DNA from: Marinicrinis sediminis
Lineage (GTDB): Bacteria; Bacillota; Bacilli; Paenibacillales; KCTC-33676
Direction: 5' to 3'
Assembly (NCBI RefSeq): GCF_042685085.1
Contig: NZ_JBHUMM010000002.1
Location: 62,001-126,000 of the forward strand
DNA length: 64,000 nt
This document shows positions 26,444 to 35,907 of the stretch, in pieces. The position numbers and the translations under genes were made by a program. Positions within the stretch are counted from its first letter, which is position 1, and the number at the start of each line of letters is the position of its first letter. A model generated the notes under the pieces. The model did no database searches and was not told the origin of the DNA. It was given only the letters and a program-made list of their open reading frames with translations.

Positions 26444-27462
26444 GATGACTCACCGCCTTTTCGAATCAAGGATGGCGAGGCATACCCTTGGGGATGGTGA
26501 ACATGCCACTCCCAGGCGGAGGCCAGCACCTCTCTCAAGTCCGTTCTGCTTGGCTTCCAGCCGAGCTCATTTCTTGCTTTCTCTGAGGAAGCAACCAGCA
26601 CAGCCGGATCTCCTGCACGTCTGTCTTCCATACGAGCCGGAATGTCCCGTCCAGTGACTTCCCGCGCAGTCTCAATCACCTGCTTGACAGAGAAGCCTTG
26701 CCCATTGCCGAGATTATATATGCCGCTGCGGGACTGACTACGTAATGCATCCAACGCAAGGATGTGCGCGTCGGCCAGGTCACTAACATGAATATAGTCG
26801 CGAATGCACGTCCCATCTTCTGTCGGGTAATCTTCGCCGAATATGGAAATATGAGACCGCTGACCGAGTGCAGTCTGCAACACGAGCGGAATCAGATGGG
26901 TTTCAGGCTGATGATCCTCCCCGATTTCACCGCTCGCATGAGCACCCGCCGCATTGAAGTAGCGCAAGGAAATAAAATGAATACCATGCGCGGTTTCATA
27001 CCATCGCATCATTCGTTCCATCGTCAGCTTCGTTTCACCATACGCATTTGTCGGAACGATAGGGTCATCCTCATGAATCGGAATCTGAACCGGTTCACCA
27101 TAGACCGCAGCTGTGGAGGAAAAGACGATCCGTTTCACCTGCTGGCGCACCATGGCTTCAAGCAAGCACTTCGTGCCATATACGTTGTTTTCGTAATATT
27201 TGCCCGGATTCTGCATACTTTCGCCGACCAGTGAGTAGGCCGCGAAATGAATGACCGCATCCACTTCATAGTCCTTCATCGTCTGTTCCAGCTTCTGCAC
27301 ATCCCGAATGTCTCCTTCGACGAATAGCGCACTATCCGGTACCGCCTCCCGATGACCGGTCTCCAGGTGATCATACACCACCACCTGCTCTCCGCGTTCA
27401 AGCAGAGCAGCGACCGTATGGGAGCCGATGTATCCCGCCCCGCCTGTTACCAATACCTTCAT
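26440..27462 (-). CDS. galE: UDP-glucose 4-epimerase
   Basis: This 340-residue short-chain dehydrogenase/reductase-fold epimerase interconverts UDP-galactose and UDP-glucose with bound NAD. It has the N-terminal GGAGYIGS motif, the YGETK catalytic YxxxK with upstream SSTAAVYG, and GTCIRDYIHVSDLADAH. ATG 27462 overlaps the galK stop (ATGA) and is preceded by GGAAGGAGG. The in-frame ATG 27480 upstream would place that ribosome binding site inside the gene. Confidence 0.95.
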   Translation of the reverse strand: MKVLVTGGAGYIGSHTVAALLERGEQVVVYDHLETGHREAVPDSALFVEGDIRDVQKLEQTMKDYEVDAVIHFAAYSLVGESMQNPGKYYENNVYGTKCLLEAMVRQQVKRIVFSSTAAVYGEPVQIPIHEDDPIVPTNAYGETKLTMERMMRWYETAHGIHFISLRYFNAAGAHASGEIGEDHQPETHLIPLVLQTALGQRSHISIFGEDYPTEDGTCIRDYIHVSDLADAHILALDALRSQSRSGIYNLGNGQGFSVKQVIETAREVTGRDIPARMEDRRAGDPAVLVASSEKARNELGWKPSRTDLREVLASAWEWHVHHPQGYASPSLIRKGGESS

Positions 27463-28652
27463 CTTGCTTCCTCCTTCCATTCATGTACGCCGTTACCGAT
27501 GCCACATACATAAAAATCTGCGGTCAATCCGGTTTCCGAGCGATAATGTTTGCCAATGTGTTCAATGAATTCGGCTATATGTTTCTCATGAACGAGGGAT
27601 ACCGTGCAGCCGCCAAATCCGGCTCCCGTCATGCGAGATCCGAGTACGCCTTCCATAGACTGGGCCGCCTCGACGAGGACATCCAGCTCTTTGCAGCTTA
27701 CTTCATACAAATCGCGCAAAGAAGCATGCGATTCATTCATATATTGACCGAAGACGTTCAGTTCTCCAGCTTCCAGAGCCTTCACCGACTTCAGTACCCG
27801 TTCATTTTCCTCTACGACATGCTGGGCACGCTGTCGAACAAGCTCATCCGTTATCAGATGACTCGCTTCATGAAATTGCTTGACATTCAATTCTCCGAGC
27901 AGTTTCAGTTCAGCCCATTTCACCTGCAACGCTTCCACGGCCAGCTGGCATTGCTCACGTCGTTCATTGTATTTGGAATCAACGAGTCCTCTGCGCTTGT
28001 TCGTATTGGACACGATAATACGATAAGCACTTGATTCAAATGGCACATGTTGATAATCCAGGGTGTCACACATGAGCAGAACCGCATGATCCGCTTTTCC
28101 TCGTGCAACGGCAAACTGATCCATGATACCGCATTTCATTCCCATATACTCGTTTTCCGCTTTCTGAGAAAGCAGGGCAATTTCTGTGCGATCAATCGGA
28201 TGATCCTCCATCGCAAGGAGGCCATAGGCGGTCACCACTTCGATAGAGGCAGAAGAAGACAAGCCGGCACCGTTCGGAATCTCTCCCTGATACAAAATGT
28301 CATAACCGCGATCTATCGTATAACCGGACTGCTGAAGCTCCTTGATCACCCCTTTCGGGTAATTCATCCAGTCATCCTCGGCTTGGTAAGGCAAATCATC
28401 GAGAGAGAAAGTCGCAGTCTGCGGAAAGTTGGCTGACGCAAGCCGAAGCTGTCGGTCCGTTCTCGCCCTCGCGATCATCCAGGTTCCGAATGTCAGGGCT
28501 GCAGGGAACACATATCCGCCATTGTAGTCCGTATGTTCGCCAATCAGATTGACGCGACCCGGGGCATGAAAAATTCGAATCGGCTGATCCGGGTGATCCC
28601 TATCTCCAAAACGTTCTGTAAATGCTGCAAACCATGTTGTCAAGCTATGCAT
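27459..28652 (-). CDS. galK: galactokinase
   Basis: This 397-residue GHMP kinase phosphorylates galactose at C1. The galactokinase signature GRVNLIGEHTDYNGGYV starts near residue 32, the ATP-binding GHMP motif PNGAGLSSSASIE is near residue 125, and GSRMTGAGFGGCTVSL is C-terminal. GAGGTGAG lies upstream of ATG 28652. It is the first gene of the leftward gal operon and is divergent from an AraC-type regulator, with about 170 bp between the starts. Confidence 0.95.
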   Translation of the reverse strand: MHSLTTWFAAFTERFGDRDHPDQPIRIFHAPGRVNLIGEHTDYNGGYVFPAALTFGTWMIARARTDRQLRLASANFPQTATFSLDDLPYQAEDDWMNYPKGVIKELQQSGYTIDRGYDILYQGEIPNGAGLSSSASIEVVTAYGLLAMEDHPIDRTEIALLSQKAENEYMGMKCGIMDQFAVARGKADHAVLLMCDTLDYQHVPFESSAYRIIVSNTNKRRGLVDSKYNERREQCQLAVEALQVKWAELKLLGELNVKQFHEASHLITDELVRQRAQHVVEENERVLKSVKALEAGELNVFGQYMNESHASLRDLYEVSCKELDVLVEAAQSMEGVLGSRMTGAGFGGCTVSLVHEKHIAEFIEHIGKHYRSETGLTADFYVCGIGNGVHEWKEEAR

Positions 28653-28729
28653 ATACGCTCACCTCATATCCCGATTATCGTCTTCACTTCTGGTTTTCTT
28701 CTATCTTCAATATATCGTGAGGCGGGTAG

Positions 28730-28747
28730 CATCTCTATAGAGGGATG
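28730..28747. promoter_or_regulatory. candidate palindromic operator between galK and araC-type gene
   Basis: CATC-TCTATAGAG-GGATG is an imperfect dyad with a perfect 10-bp core CTCTATAGAG. It lies in the divergent control region of the gal operon. It could be the AraC-family regulator's site, which is unproven. Confidence 0.35.
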
Positions 28748-28777
28748 TATCTACTTCATGGATAAATGTAACTTTTA

Positions 28778-28786
28778 TGCTACAAT
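28778..28786 (+). promoter_or_regulatory. extended -10 of the AraC-type regulator gene
   Basis: TGC directly precedes TACAAT (28781-28786), an extended -10 element about 35 bp before the regulator's start codon. No good -35 is seen. Confidence 0.45.
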
Positions 28787-28820
28787 AGTGAGAGCAAAGA
28801 CTGGAAAGGAGGGCGCGGAT

Positions 28821-29672
28821 ATGACCCTTTCTACTTCCTATGAACTAGCCATGAATCCACTTCCCGGCAAGGAACGGGATGTGCATATTCTGTTCTCCGG
28901 CATCAGCCAGACAGCCGCTGGACACAAGATCGGTCCGCGATTGTATGATTATGTATTGATTCATTATATCATTTCCGGCAAAGGTCGCTTCGAAATTCAG
29001 GGCCAGCAGAATGATCTGGAAGCAGGTGACAGTTTTATTATTCGACCCGAACAGCTCATTTCCTATCAGGCCGATGAAGAAACACCGTGGAAATATGTCT
29101 GGATTGCCATCCAGGGGAGCGGATGCGAGGAATTGCTCGAACAGGCTGGCCTGAACCCTTCACGATCAGTCGTATCCATTCCGAACCGAAACCGGGTCAT
29201 CACCCTGTTTGCCAAGATTCGAACCGCCTTTCAGCAGCAGGCGTCCCTGTCTGCCCTGATGCCTCTTGGCTATTTGTATTTGCTGCTGGCAGCGTACAAG
29301 GAAGCCCTGCTTGATTCCAATGCACGCAAGCCGGCACAGGCCGACCAGATTTCGCTGGTGGACCAGATGATCCATTACGTCTCTACGCAGTATACGTACC
29401 CGGTCTCCATCGAACAGATGGCAGAAGACCTGGGTTACCACCGCGCATACCTGTCACGGGTATTCAAAAAAGAAACCGGTCTGACCCCCGTCTCCTTTTT
29501 GCAAAAGGTGCGCGTAGACAAGGGCAGACAATTGCTCAGAGAGCGAAGAGATCTGACGATTGAACAAGTCGCCTACTCGGTCGGATTTGAAGACCCCCTG
29601 TATTTCTCGCGACAGTTCAAGAAGCATTTCGGCCTGTCTCCCACCCACTATCAGCAAGAAATCAAGTCGTGA
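28821..29672 (+). CDS. AraC-family regulator of the galactose operon (predicted)
   Basis: This 283-residue protein has an N-terminal cupin-like sensor domain (SGKGRFEIQGQQNDLEAGDSF) and a C-terminal double helix-turn-helix of the AraC/XylS type. The second HTH contains YSVGFEDPLYFSRQFKKHFG followed by SPTHYQ. It is divergent from galK, which makes it the likely sugar-responsive activator of galKET. ATG 28821 has AAAGGAGGG about 8 nt upstream. The longer upstream frame runs back into galK without a ribosome binding site. Confidence 0.88.
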   Translation: MTLSTSYELAMNPLPGKERDVHILFSGISQTAAGHKIGPRLYDYVLIHYIISGKGRFEIQGQQNDLEAGDSFIIRPEQLISYQADEETPWKYVWIAIQGSGCEELLEQAGLNPSRSVVSIPNRNRVITLFAKIRTAFQQQASLSALMPLGYLYLLLAAYKEALLDSNARKPAQADQISLVDQMIHYVSTQYTYPVSIEQMAEDLGYHRAYLSRVFKKETGLTPVSFLQKVRVDKGRQLLRERRDLTIEQVAYSVGFEDPLYFSRQFKKHFGLSPTHYQQEIKS

Positions 29673-29731
29673 ATCATGAGGTTCGTCAAGCCATTATGAT
29701 AATCAAAACAGAACGAAGGGAAGATTCAGAT

Positions 29732-30055
29732 ATGTGTAGAAATATTAAGACGCTTTTTAATTATGATCCGCCAGCTACAGAGTCTGAGATTCAAGCGGCC
29801 TCTTTGCAGTTCGTCCGCAAGATATCAGGCTATCGGGCTCCTTCTCAGGCCAACGAAGCAGCCTTCCATCAAGCCGTGGAAGAGGTTGCCGCTGCAGCAA
29901 GCAAATTGCTCGATAATCTCGTCACCCAGGCAGAACCGCGCAACAGGGAAGCCGATTTGCAGCGCTCCCGTGCAAGAAATTCCAAGAGATTCGCTCCGAG
30001 AGAGATGAGTGATACGAATCGTTTACAAAACACAGATAAATCGAGTTCCTATTAA
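29732..30055 (+). CDS. DUF2277 family protein
   Basis: This 107-residue protein begins MCRNIKTLFNYDPPAT, the conserved start of DUF2277 proteins, followed by a helical region with SLQFVRKISGYRAPS and an Arg-rich tail. The family is widespread and of unknown function, sometimes annotated near DNA-binding or stress genes. GAAGGGAAG precedes ATG 29732. It stands alone between the AraC gene and a strong bidirectional terminator. Confidence 0.85.
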   Translation: MCRNIKTLFNYDPPATESEIQAASLQFVRKISGYRAPSQANEAAFHQAVEEVAAAASKLLDNLVTQAEPRNREADLQRSRARNSKRFAPREMSDTNRLQNTDKSSSY

Positions 30056-30073
30056 GCGGACTGTATAACAATA

Positions 30074-30102
30074 AAAACAGGCTATCATCGATAGCCTGTT
30101 TT
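30074..30102. terminator. bidirectional rho-independent terminator
   Basis: AAAACAGGCTATC pairs perfectly with GATAGCCTGTTTT around a 3-nt loop. It lies between the convergent DUF2277 gene and the chemoreceptor gene. Confidence 0.9.
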
Positions 30103-30172
30103 ATTGTTGATAGTATCTTGTGTGTCTTACCAGGATCACTTCAGGTGCCAGGTAAGCTCCACTAGATATATA

Positions 30173-32335
30173 TTATTCGGTTTTGAAACGGTTCAGAGAT
30201 TCCTGCAGGGACTTGGATAACCCTTCCAGCTTCTCAGCCAGCTCCACCAGTCCTTCACTTGCACTTTGCTGCTGCCCAGACAGGGAAGCGACCTCTTCCG
30301 AGGTTGCCGAAGATTCTTCGGAAACCGCGCTCACACTGGACATGGCTTCTGACAATGTCTGTTGGGAGCGATTCAATTGTTCGATAGACTGGGTGGTTTC
30401 ATCCAGACTCTCGACAAAGCTCTGCATCTCAGACTGTACATTTGTGAAGATGTCCGATGCATCCTTTACGGAAGCCAGCTGTTCCTGATAGAGCGGATAA
30501 GCCTCTGCAAGCGCAGATGCCGTTTCTTCCATTTCGGTCAGAATGCTTAACGTAATTTGACCCACGACGTCAATATTTTGTCTGGATTGGTCTGCCAGAT
30601 TGCGAATTTCATCCGCTACGACCATGAAGCCTTTGCCCGCTGCGCCCGCTCTGGAAGCTTCAATCGTGGCATTCAGGGACAGTATGTTCGTTTGTTTCGT
30701 CATATTGTGCAGGACATCCAGCACCTTCTGAATAGAGGAAGTATTTTCTTTCAGACGATCTACGCGAGCGACCATTGCCCGGGTCATTTCTTCTGTCGTA
30801 TTCGTCTTCGTAATCAGTTCGGCCATATGATGGCTTCCCTTTTCCCCCGCTCGCTGAATCTGCTGCGCCGAAACTCCAAGTTCCTGGTTGGAATCGACGA
30901 CTTTGTTCATCTGTTGGGAGAAATGATTGGTGATTTCATTGCCTCTTTCAGCCTCCACCGCCAGTGTGGAAGCCCCTTCTGCAATTTGCTCGGTAGCCAG
31001 TGTAATTTCCTTGGCGGAGATAGCCGTATTTTTGGATACGGTGGACAAATGAACGGCTGTATCCAATACATCACTAGCCGATTGATTCGTCGCGACTACC
31101 AGCTTCGTGATTTCCTCCATCATCCGGTTGAAGCTTTCGCCTACCTGACCAATTTCGTCCTTCGTCTTGACCTTCGTACGAACCGCCAGGTTGCCTCTCT
31201 CCCCTTCATTCATCAGGTTTCGCAGGTTAGACAGCGGTGCCGCTACCAGCTTCACCATAATGAAGCCAACCAGCAAGGCGAGTACAATGGATACGAGCAG
31301 CATGATGGTCGTAATGTTGGCGATCTCGCTTGTACTTTCAGTCAATTCACTGATCGCAATCGTGCTCGCTACCGTCCAGTTGTTGGATGGAGATTGGTCA
31401 TAGACGAGCAACAGCTCCTCGCCGTCCTCCCTCGTGACGGTTTCCGTATCGCTCAGTCGATCGGTCTTCTTCACATTTTTCAGCAAATCTGTAGATTGCG
31501 CGATCAAATCCGGATTAGCAGCGAATACAATCTGATGATTTTCATCAATGACATATTTGCTGCCTGTTTCACCAAGCTGAATATTGTTCAGTTGATCACC
31601 GATAACCGACAGCTTCAGCTCCATCAGGATCACACCGTAAGTTTCCCCGCTCATTTTATTTTTGACCAGTCGGGTCAGTGCGAAGGTATCGATTCCCTGC
31701 TCACTAATAAACCCGCCCTTGCGCGTTCCGGCCCAGTACGGTCTCCCGTCAAGTTCTGTGGCTTTCTGGAACCAGTCTTCCTCGGCCAGTCCCTTCTTCA
31801 CATTCAGGGTATCGGTCGAAACCAGCAGTGTACCATCTGTGGAAATAAAGCTGAGGGAATCAATTCTCGAATCAGCCAGAATGATGTTGAGCATCGTCTC
31901 TTCCAGCGTCTTCGTCACCTGCAGCTTCTCATACTGATTGGCTCCCTGATCTCCCAGTACATCTACCAAATCACTGACACGCTCGGAGTAGGCATCATCC
32001 AGAATGAATTGCAGCGTGGTCGCTTCAAAGGAATCGTACACCATGCCCAGCTTTTCCCGTACCTGGATGATGGTCTGGTGAGAGGATTTGGACACTTCCT
32101 TCGTGATAATATCCTTGGAGGTTGTGTAGGACTGCCAGCCCACAATGCTGACGATCAGACAAATGCTCAAAAAGAAGAAGAGAAATAATTTGCTGCCTAC
32201 AGATGTGACCGGATTAATACGGCTCCATAAGGTTCCCTTGCCACCTGAATGAGTCTGTTGAACCTTCGGCTTTTTTACTTTTTCACTTTTTGCGTTGGAT
32301 GCGGCTTGCGTTTTCTTGTTTGGTTTCAGAGCCAT
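30173..32335 (-). CDS. methyl-accepting chemotaxis protein
   Basis: This 720-residue transmembrane chemoreceptor has a Lys-rich cytoplasmic start and TM1 at about 40-62 (FLFFFLSICLIVSIVGW). An extracellular dCache-like sensor follows (about 63-335), then TM2 near 340-362 (MLLVSIVLALLVGFIMV), a HAMP domain and a long signalling coiled coil. The coil tip carries GKGFMVVADEIRNLADQS. It would relay ligand binding to CheA. The usual tip residue 'FAVVA' is FMVVA here. ATG 32335 has GGTGGTG about 9 nt upstream. ATG 32344 and GTG 32350 lie in the same frame just before it. No chemotaxis genes are adjacent. Confidence 0.9.
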   Translation of the reverse strand: MALKPNKKTQAASNAKSEKVKKPKVQQTHSGGKGTLWSRINPVTSVGSKLFLFFFLSICLIVSIVGWQSYTTSKDIITKEVSKSSHQTIIQVREKLGMVYDSFEATTLQFILDDAYSERVSDLVDVLGDQGANQYEKLQVTKTLEETMLNIILADSRIDSLSFISTDGTLLVSTDTLNVKKGLAEEDWFQKATELDGRPYWAGTRKGGFISEQGIDTFALTRLVKNKMSGETYGVILMELKLSVIGDQLNNIQLGETGSKYVIDENHQIVFAANPDLIAQSTDLLKNVKKTDRLSDTETVTREDGEELLLVYDQSPSNNWTVASTIAISELTESTSEIANITTIMLLVSIVLALLVGFIMVKLVAAPLSNLRNLMNEGERGNLAVRTKVKTKDEIGQVGESFNRMMEEITKLVVATNQSASDVLDTAVHLSTVSKNTAISAKEITLATEQIAEGASTLAVEAERGNEITNHFSQQMNKVVDSNQELGVSAQQIQRAGEKGSHHMAELITKTNTTEEMTRAMVARVDRLKENTSSIQKVLDVLHNMTKQTNILSLNATIEASRAGAAGKGFMVVADEIRNLADQSRQNIDVVGQITLSILTEMEETASALAEAYPLYQEQLASVKDASDIFTNVQSEMQSFVESLDETTQSIEQLNRSQQTLSEAMSSVSAVSEESSATSEEVASLSGQQQSASEGLVELAEKLEGLSKSLQESLNRFKTE

Positions 32336-32792
32336 AATTATCATCACCACCGTTGTCTATTATGTATAGATTGCATATTTTCTAATTCGACAGCTTTCGT
32401 GTGAATCCTTCACTTCAATATGACAATGTCTGTTGAAATCCTCTCCGATCCTACAAAAAAATGGAAGCGATGCACGTGATGTATTTATTAAACGAAAAGA
32501 AGCCCTTTCAAAGCAAGTCCTCCCATCGATCAAAAACCGTTCACATCCGCGATCATATAGAGTGTGCAATCGATTTAAATTCCACTTCATGCCCTGGCGA
32601 ATTTTTCTTTGCAATTGCAACCCTGGCTTGTCCCTTTCTTGCCACTCACATGCCACATGCAACTTGAATGCATCTCCATTGTCATTTGCTCTTTGTTCTT
32701 TGCTTGCAACTAATGGCCGGAAATAGAAAGAGGACTGCCCGAAAGTCGAAAATCCCGCTCTCGTGCAGCCCCGTCTATTGAATCGAATGGTT
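32336..32792. other. intergenic region, no convincing gene
   Basis: This should contain the promoter of the leftward chemoreceptor and the end of the leftward sugar isomerase transcript. The one longer rightward frame (about 32433-32726) has no ribosome binding site and an unlikely composition. A weak GGCTGC/GCAGTCC pairing near 32735-32770 could be a poor terminator. Confidence 0.4.
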
Positions 32793-33551
32793 TTACAAGC
32801 TTAGGTGCTGCCTGATCCACTGCCGGTTGTTGCGTATGCTATCCAGGGAGCCTATCTGACATTCGTCCTGCTCGACGATCAGCCACTCCACCCCGTTCTG
32901 ATCGGCTGCAGCGGCAATGGCCTGCAGGGGCAGCTGTCCTTTGCCCAGTTCAACGGTTAGCGGGGTGCCATCCTCCGCGAGGGCCAGATCCTTGTAGTGG
33001 ATCAACGGCACTCGTTGGCGGTACTGCTGAATATAGGAAACGGGGCTCAAACCGGCATGTTGAATCCAGCACACATCCAGCTCCAGCTTCAATTGCTGTG
33101 AGGACAAGTGCTTCGCCATCGCATCCAGCGCAGGCATGCCTTGAACGTGGCTCGTCAGTTCAAAATCATGGTTATGGTAGCAGAACTGAAGACCTGCCTC
33201 CTGACATTTCTCGCTAATCCGGCCAAGCTGCTCGAATACCTCGATCCAGGCTGCTTCATCTTCCCGCTTGCTTTCATCAACAAACGGAATAATCAGATAG
33301 GTACCCCCTAGCGTTTTCATGGCTGCAACCTGTCCGTCTGCATCCTCGAGCATGGCTTCCAGGGAGACATGACTTCCCGCCGCTTGCAGACCCAACCGAT
33401 CGAGGTGCCCCCTAAGTTCCGTCGCAGGCAAATCACCATATCCTGCAAATTCTACTCCTTCATAGCCCATTTCAGCGATTTTCTCCAATGTACCGATGAA
33501 ATCCTTCTCCGTTTCATCTCGAACCGTGTACAACTGAACGCCAATCTTCAT
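32793..33551 (-). CDS. sugar phosphate isomerase/epimerase family protein
   Basis: This 252-residue TIM-barrel protein of the xylose-isomerase-like (AP endonuclease 2) superfamily begins MKIGVQLYTVRDE. It has the metal-site segments GYEGVEFAGYG, CYHNHDFEL, LDVCWIQHAG, LIHYKDL and WLIVEQDEC. Relatives isomerise keto sugars or inosose. AGAGG lies 9 nt before ATG 33551. ATG 33560 is closer to that ribosome binding site and less likely. An AraC-type regulator diverges from it, suggesting substrate-induced expression. The substrate is unknown. Confidence 0.85.
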   Translation of the reverse strand: MKIGVQLYTVRDETEKDFIGTLEKIAEMGYEGVEFAGYGDLPATELRGHLDRLGLQAAGSHVSLEAMLEDADGQVAAMKTLGGTYLIIPFVDESKREDEAAWIEVFEQLGRISEKCQEAGLQFCYHNHDFELTSHVQGMPALDAMAKHLSSQQLKLELDVCWIQHAGLSPVSYIQQYRQRVPLIHYKDLALAEDGTPLTVELGKGQLPLQAIAAAADQNGVEWLIVEQDECQIGSLDSIRNNRQWIRQHLSL

Positions 33552-33679
33552 GGTTTTCATCCTCTCTATATTTTCTTTCCAGCGTAAACGTCTTTTCGCT
33601 ATAATGAAATGAACAATATAAAGAAACCTGAACAATCTGGCTATATTTATAAATGGATAGAAAGGGTGGTATATCCATC

Positions 33680-34498
33680 ATGGCACACATCATCGCACAA
33701 CCAACCTGTGAAGTGCTTACATCCGGTTACTCCTACCATTCGCGGGAATATCGCATTGAAGTGAAGGAAGGCCTCCAGAAGTATCTGATTCGCCTGCAGA
33801 CGGAGGGAACAGCGGATTTGCTGGTGAAAGGCAAGGTGCAACGGATGATGCCGGGTGATCTGCTGCTCGTTCATCCGAATGACCCTTATTTCTTGCGGGC
33901 AGGCAGTACGATGCCAGTTAGTCCGAGTCACGGACGAAGTGGAAGCGGTGACTACTATATCTTTTTGTCTGGTCCCTTTGTAGAAAAGTGGTGGAGGCTT
34001 CATCACCCCAACCCCCATTATCACGTATCCCTGGACGGAGAAGTATGTCAGTTGATGAAACAGATCGCACGAGCCCAATATCGGGAAGGAACGAGAGCCA
34101 GAGATATACAGGATTATCTGGCCAAGGCATTGCTGCTTACGATCGAGTCTATGATGATGGAGCAGAATCGAAACCATCAGCAATCGTATGTCGCCTATCA
34201 GATGAAGCATTACATTGAGAAAAATATTGCCGACTCATTTCAAATTCAAGATGTAGCGGCCGAAGCCAAGCTAAGTGTTTCCAGAGCCGTCCACCTCTTC
34301 AAGGAAGTCTTTCAGACCAGTATGATGCAGTACGCTCTTGAACTGCGTCTGGACATGGCGAAAGAGCGCATCCGGTATACGCCGATGAATCTCGAGCATA
34401 TCGCAGAAAGCTGCGGTTTTAACAGTTACACGTACTTTCACCGGGTATTCAAACGCAAGTTCGGCGTTTCGCCGGGCCTTTATCGGCAGAAGCCGTAG
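33680..34498 (+). CDS. AraC-family transcriptional regulator
   Basis: This 272-residue protein has an N-terminal cupin-type ligand domain (MMPGDLLLVHPNDPYFLRAG) and a C-terminal AraC double HTH with IQDVAAEAKLSVSRAVHLF and IAESCGFNSYTYFHRVFKRKFG. It is divergent from the sugar isomerase/epimerase gene and is its probable regulator. ATG 33680 is preferred because AAAGGGTGG lies about 10 nt upstream. The upstream ATG 33653 precedes that site. Confidence 0.88.
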   Translation: MAHIIAQPTCEVLTSGYSYHSREYRIEVKEGLQKYLIRLQTEGTADLLVKGKVQRMMPGDLLLVHPNDPYFLRAGSTMPVSPSHGRSGSGDYYIFLSGPFVEKWWRLHHPNPHYHVSLDGEVCQLMKQIARAQYREGTRARDIQDYLAKALLLTIESMMMEQNRNHQQSYVAYQMKHYIEKNIADSFQIQDVAAEAKLSVSRAVHLFKEVFQTSMMQYALELRLDMAKERIRYTPMNLEHIAESCGFNSYTYFHRVFKRKFGVSPGLYRQKP

Positions 34499-34541
34499 AG
34501 AAGAACCCACACATGGCTCACTCCAAACGCTTACAGCACAA

Positions 34542-34583
34542 CAAAGCGTCGGCCTGAGCTATATGCTCCTGTCCGACGCTTTG
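34542..34583. terminator. bidirectional terminator
   Basis: CAAAGCGTCGG (34542-34552) pairs perfectly with CCGACGCTTTG (34573-34583). It lies between the convergent AraC gene and trhP2. Confidence 0.85.
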
Positions 34584-34616
34584 AATAACCGGCTTCCTCT
34601 GCAGGAAGTCCAGATG

Positions 34617-35888
34617 CTATACTTTTTTTCTCATCATGTCCATGGGCTTCACTGGCTGATCCACTTTCAACCGGATGGTTTGCAGCGGATGACGGGCAGC
34701 ATCCAGCACCTGACCCTTGTCATCATAGATTTCTTCAACCTTTTGCTTGAAGAAGGTTCCCTTCGGACCAAAAAATTCAATCTCATAACCCGGCTTGAAG
34801 TAATTGCGCTGCTGAATTTCTGCCATCTGTGTTTCTGGATCATAGTCCAGCACCAGACCTGCGAAGTCATAGCCGATCATCTTGTCCTCAGGGCCAAAGA
34901 TATGATCTTCATGTCCCGGTGTCTGATAGAAAAAGCCGGTATTAAGCGGTCGGTTGGCTGCCTTGTAGATTTCTTCCTGCCATTCCCGTTTGAGGCTGTA
35001 GTTTTCCGGATCTTCCATGTACGCATCAATGGCCTGGCGATAGGCATTCACCACCGAAGCCACGTAATGCACACTCTTCATGCGGCCTTCGATTTTGAAG
35101 CTGTCTACACCGGACTCGATCAGATCAGGCACATGATCAATCATGAATAGGTCCTTGGAGCTCATAGAAAAGCGGTCGTCCTCTTCCTCGAACAGCGGAA
35201 TGTCTGTTCCAAGCTTTTGATCCTGTCCTTTTTCATACAGATCATACTTCCAGCGACACGACTGACAGCAGCCCCCTCGATTGGAATCACGATCTGTGAA
35301 ATGATTGGACAGGGTGCAGCGGCCTGACCACGAGGAGCACATCGCGCCATGAATGAACACTTCAATCTCCACATCGACCCGATTTTTAATTTCCACAATG
35401 TCCTCCATCGTAGCTTCCCGGGCCAGTACAACTCGCGGTGCGCCTTCTTCTTTCCAGTATTGCACGGCTCTCCAGTTCATCGTGGACTGCTGGGTGCTGA
35501 CGTGCACTTCCAGCTTTGGTGCAGCACGCTTGGCCGTTTCCATAATAATCGGATCAGCGGTAATGATGGCCGCAATGCCAGCTTTCTCCAGCTCAATTAG
35601 ATACGCTTCCAGCCCTTCAATGTCTTCATTGTGGGCATATATATTCGTGGTGACAAATACTTTGGCACCATAACGGGACGCAAAGGCTACGCCCTCTTTC
35701 ATTTCTTCAAATGTGAAGTTATCTGCATTCGATCGCAGTCCATAGGCCTGTCCCCCGATATATACAGCATCTGCGCCGTAATGGATGGCCATTTTCAGCT
35801 TCTCCAGATTGCCTGCGGGCGCAAGCAGCTCCGGACGATCGAGCTTGCGTCTTGAAGGATTCGGTTGCTTCATCACATCTACTTGCAT
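34617..35888 (-). CDS. trhP2: U32-family tRNA hydroxylation protein TrhP2
   Basis: This 423-residue peptidase-U32-fold protein begins with RPELLAPAGNLEKLKMAI and has the U32 signature (EVFIHGAMCSSWSGRCTLSNHFTDR split around Cys residues) and CCQSCRWKYDL. Together with TrhP1 it is needed for 5-hydroxylation of U34 in several tRNAs, the first step toward 5-methoxyuridine. It corresponds to B. subtilis YrrO and lies 19 bp after the trhP1 stop. ATG 35888 has GGAGG 7 nt upstream. Older annotations call it a collagenase-like protease. Confidence 0.9.
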   Translation of the reverse strand: MQVDVMKQPNPSRRKLDRPELLAPAGNLEKLKMAIHYGADAVYIGGQAYGLRSNADNFTFEEMKEGVAFASRYGAKVFVTTNIYAHNEDIEGLEAYLIELEKAGIAAIITADPIIMETAKRAAPKLEVHVSTQQSTMNWRAVQYWKEEGAPRVVLAREATMEDIVEIKNRVDVEIEVFIHGAMCSSWSGRCTLSNHFTDRDSNRGGCCQSCRWKYDLYEKGQDQKLGTDIPLFEEEDDRFSMSSKDLFMIDHVPDLIESGVDSFKIEGRMKSVHYVASVVNAYRQAIDAYMEDPENYSLKREWQEEIYKAANRPLNTGFFYQTPGHEDHIFGPEDKMIGYDFAGLVLDYDPETQMAEIQQRNYFKPGYEIEFFGPKGTFFKQKVEEIYDDKGQVLDAARHPLQTIRLKVDQPVKPMDMMRKKV

Positions 35889-35907
35889 GGTCATCCCTCC
35901 TGTCACC

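Noticed and set aside
30557..32188. Long rightward open frame (543 codons) opposite the chemoreceptor gene
   Set aside because: It has no ribosome binding site and a His/Gln/Arg-rich composition typical of antisense shadows of a GC-biased gene. The leftward chemoreceptor has full domain structure.
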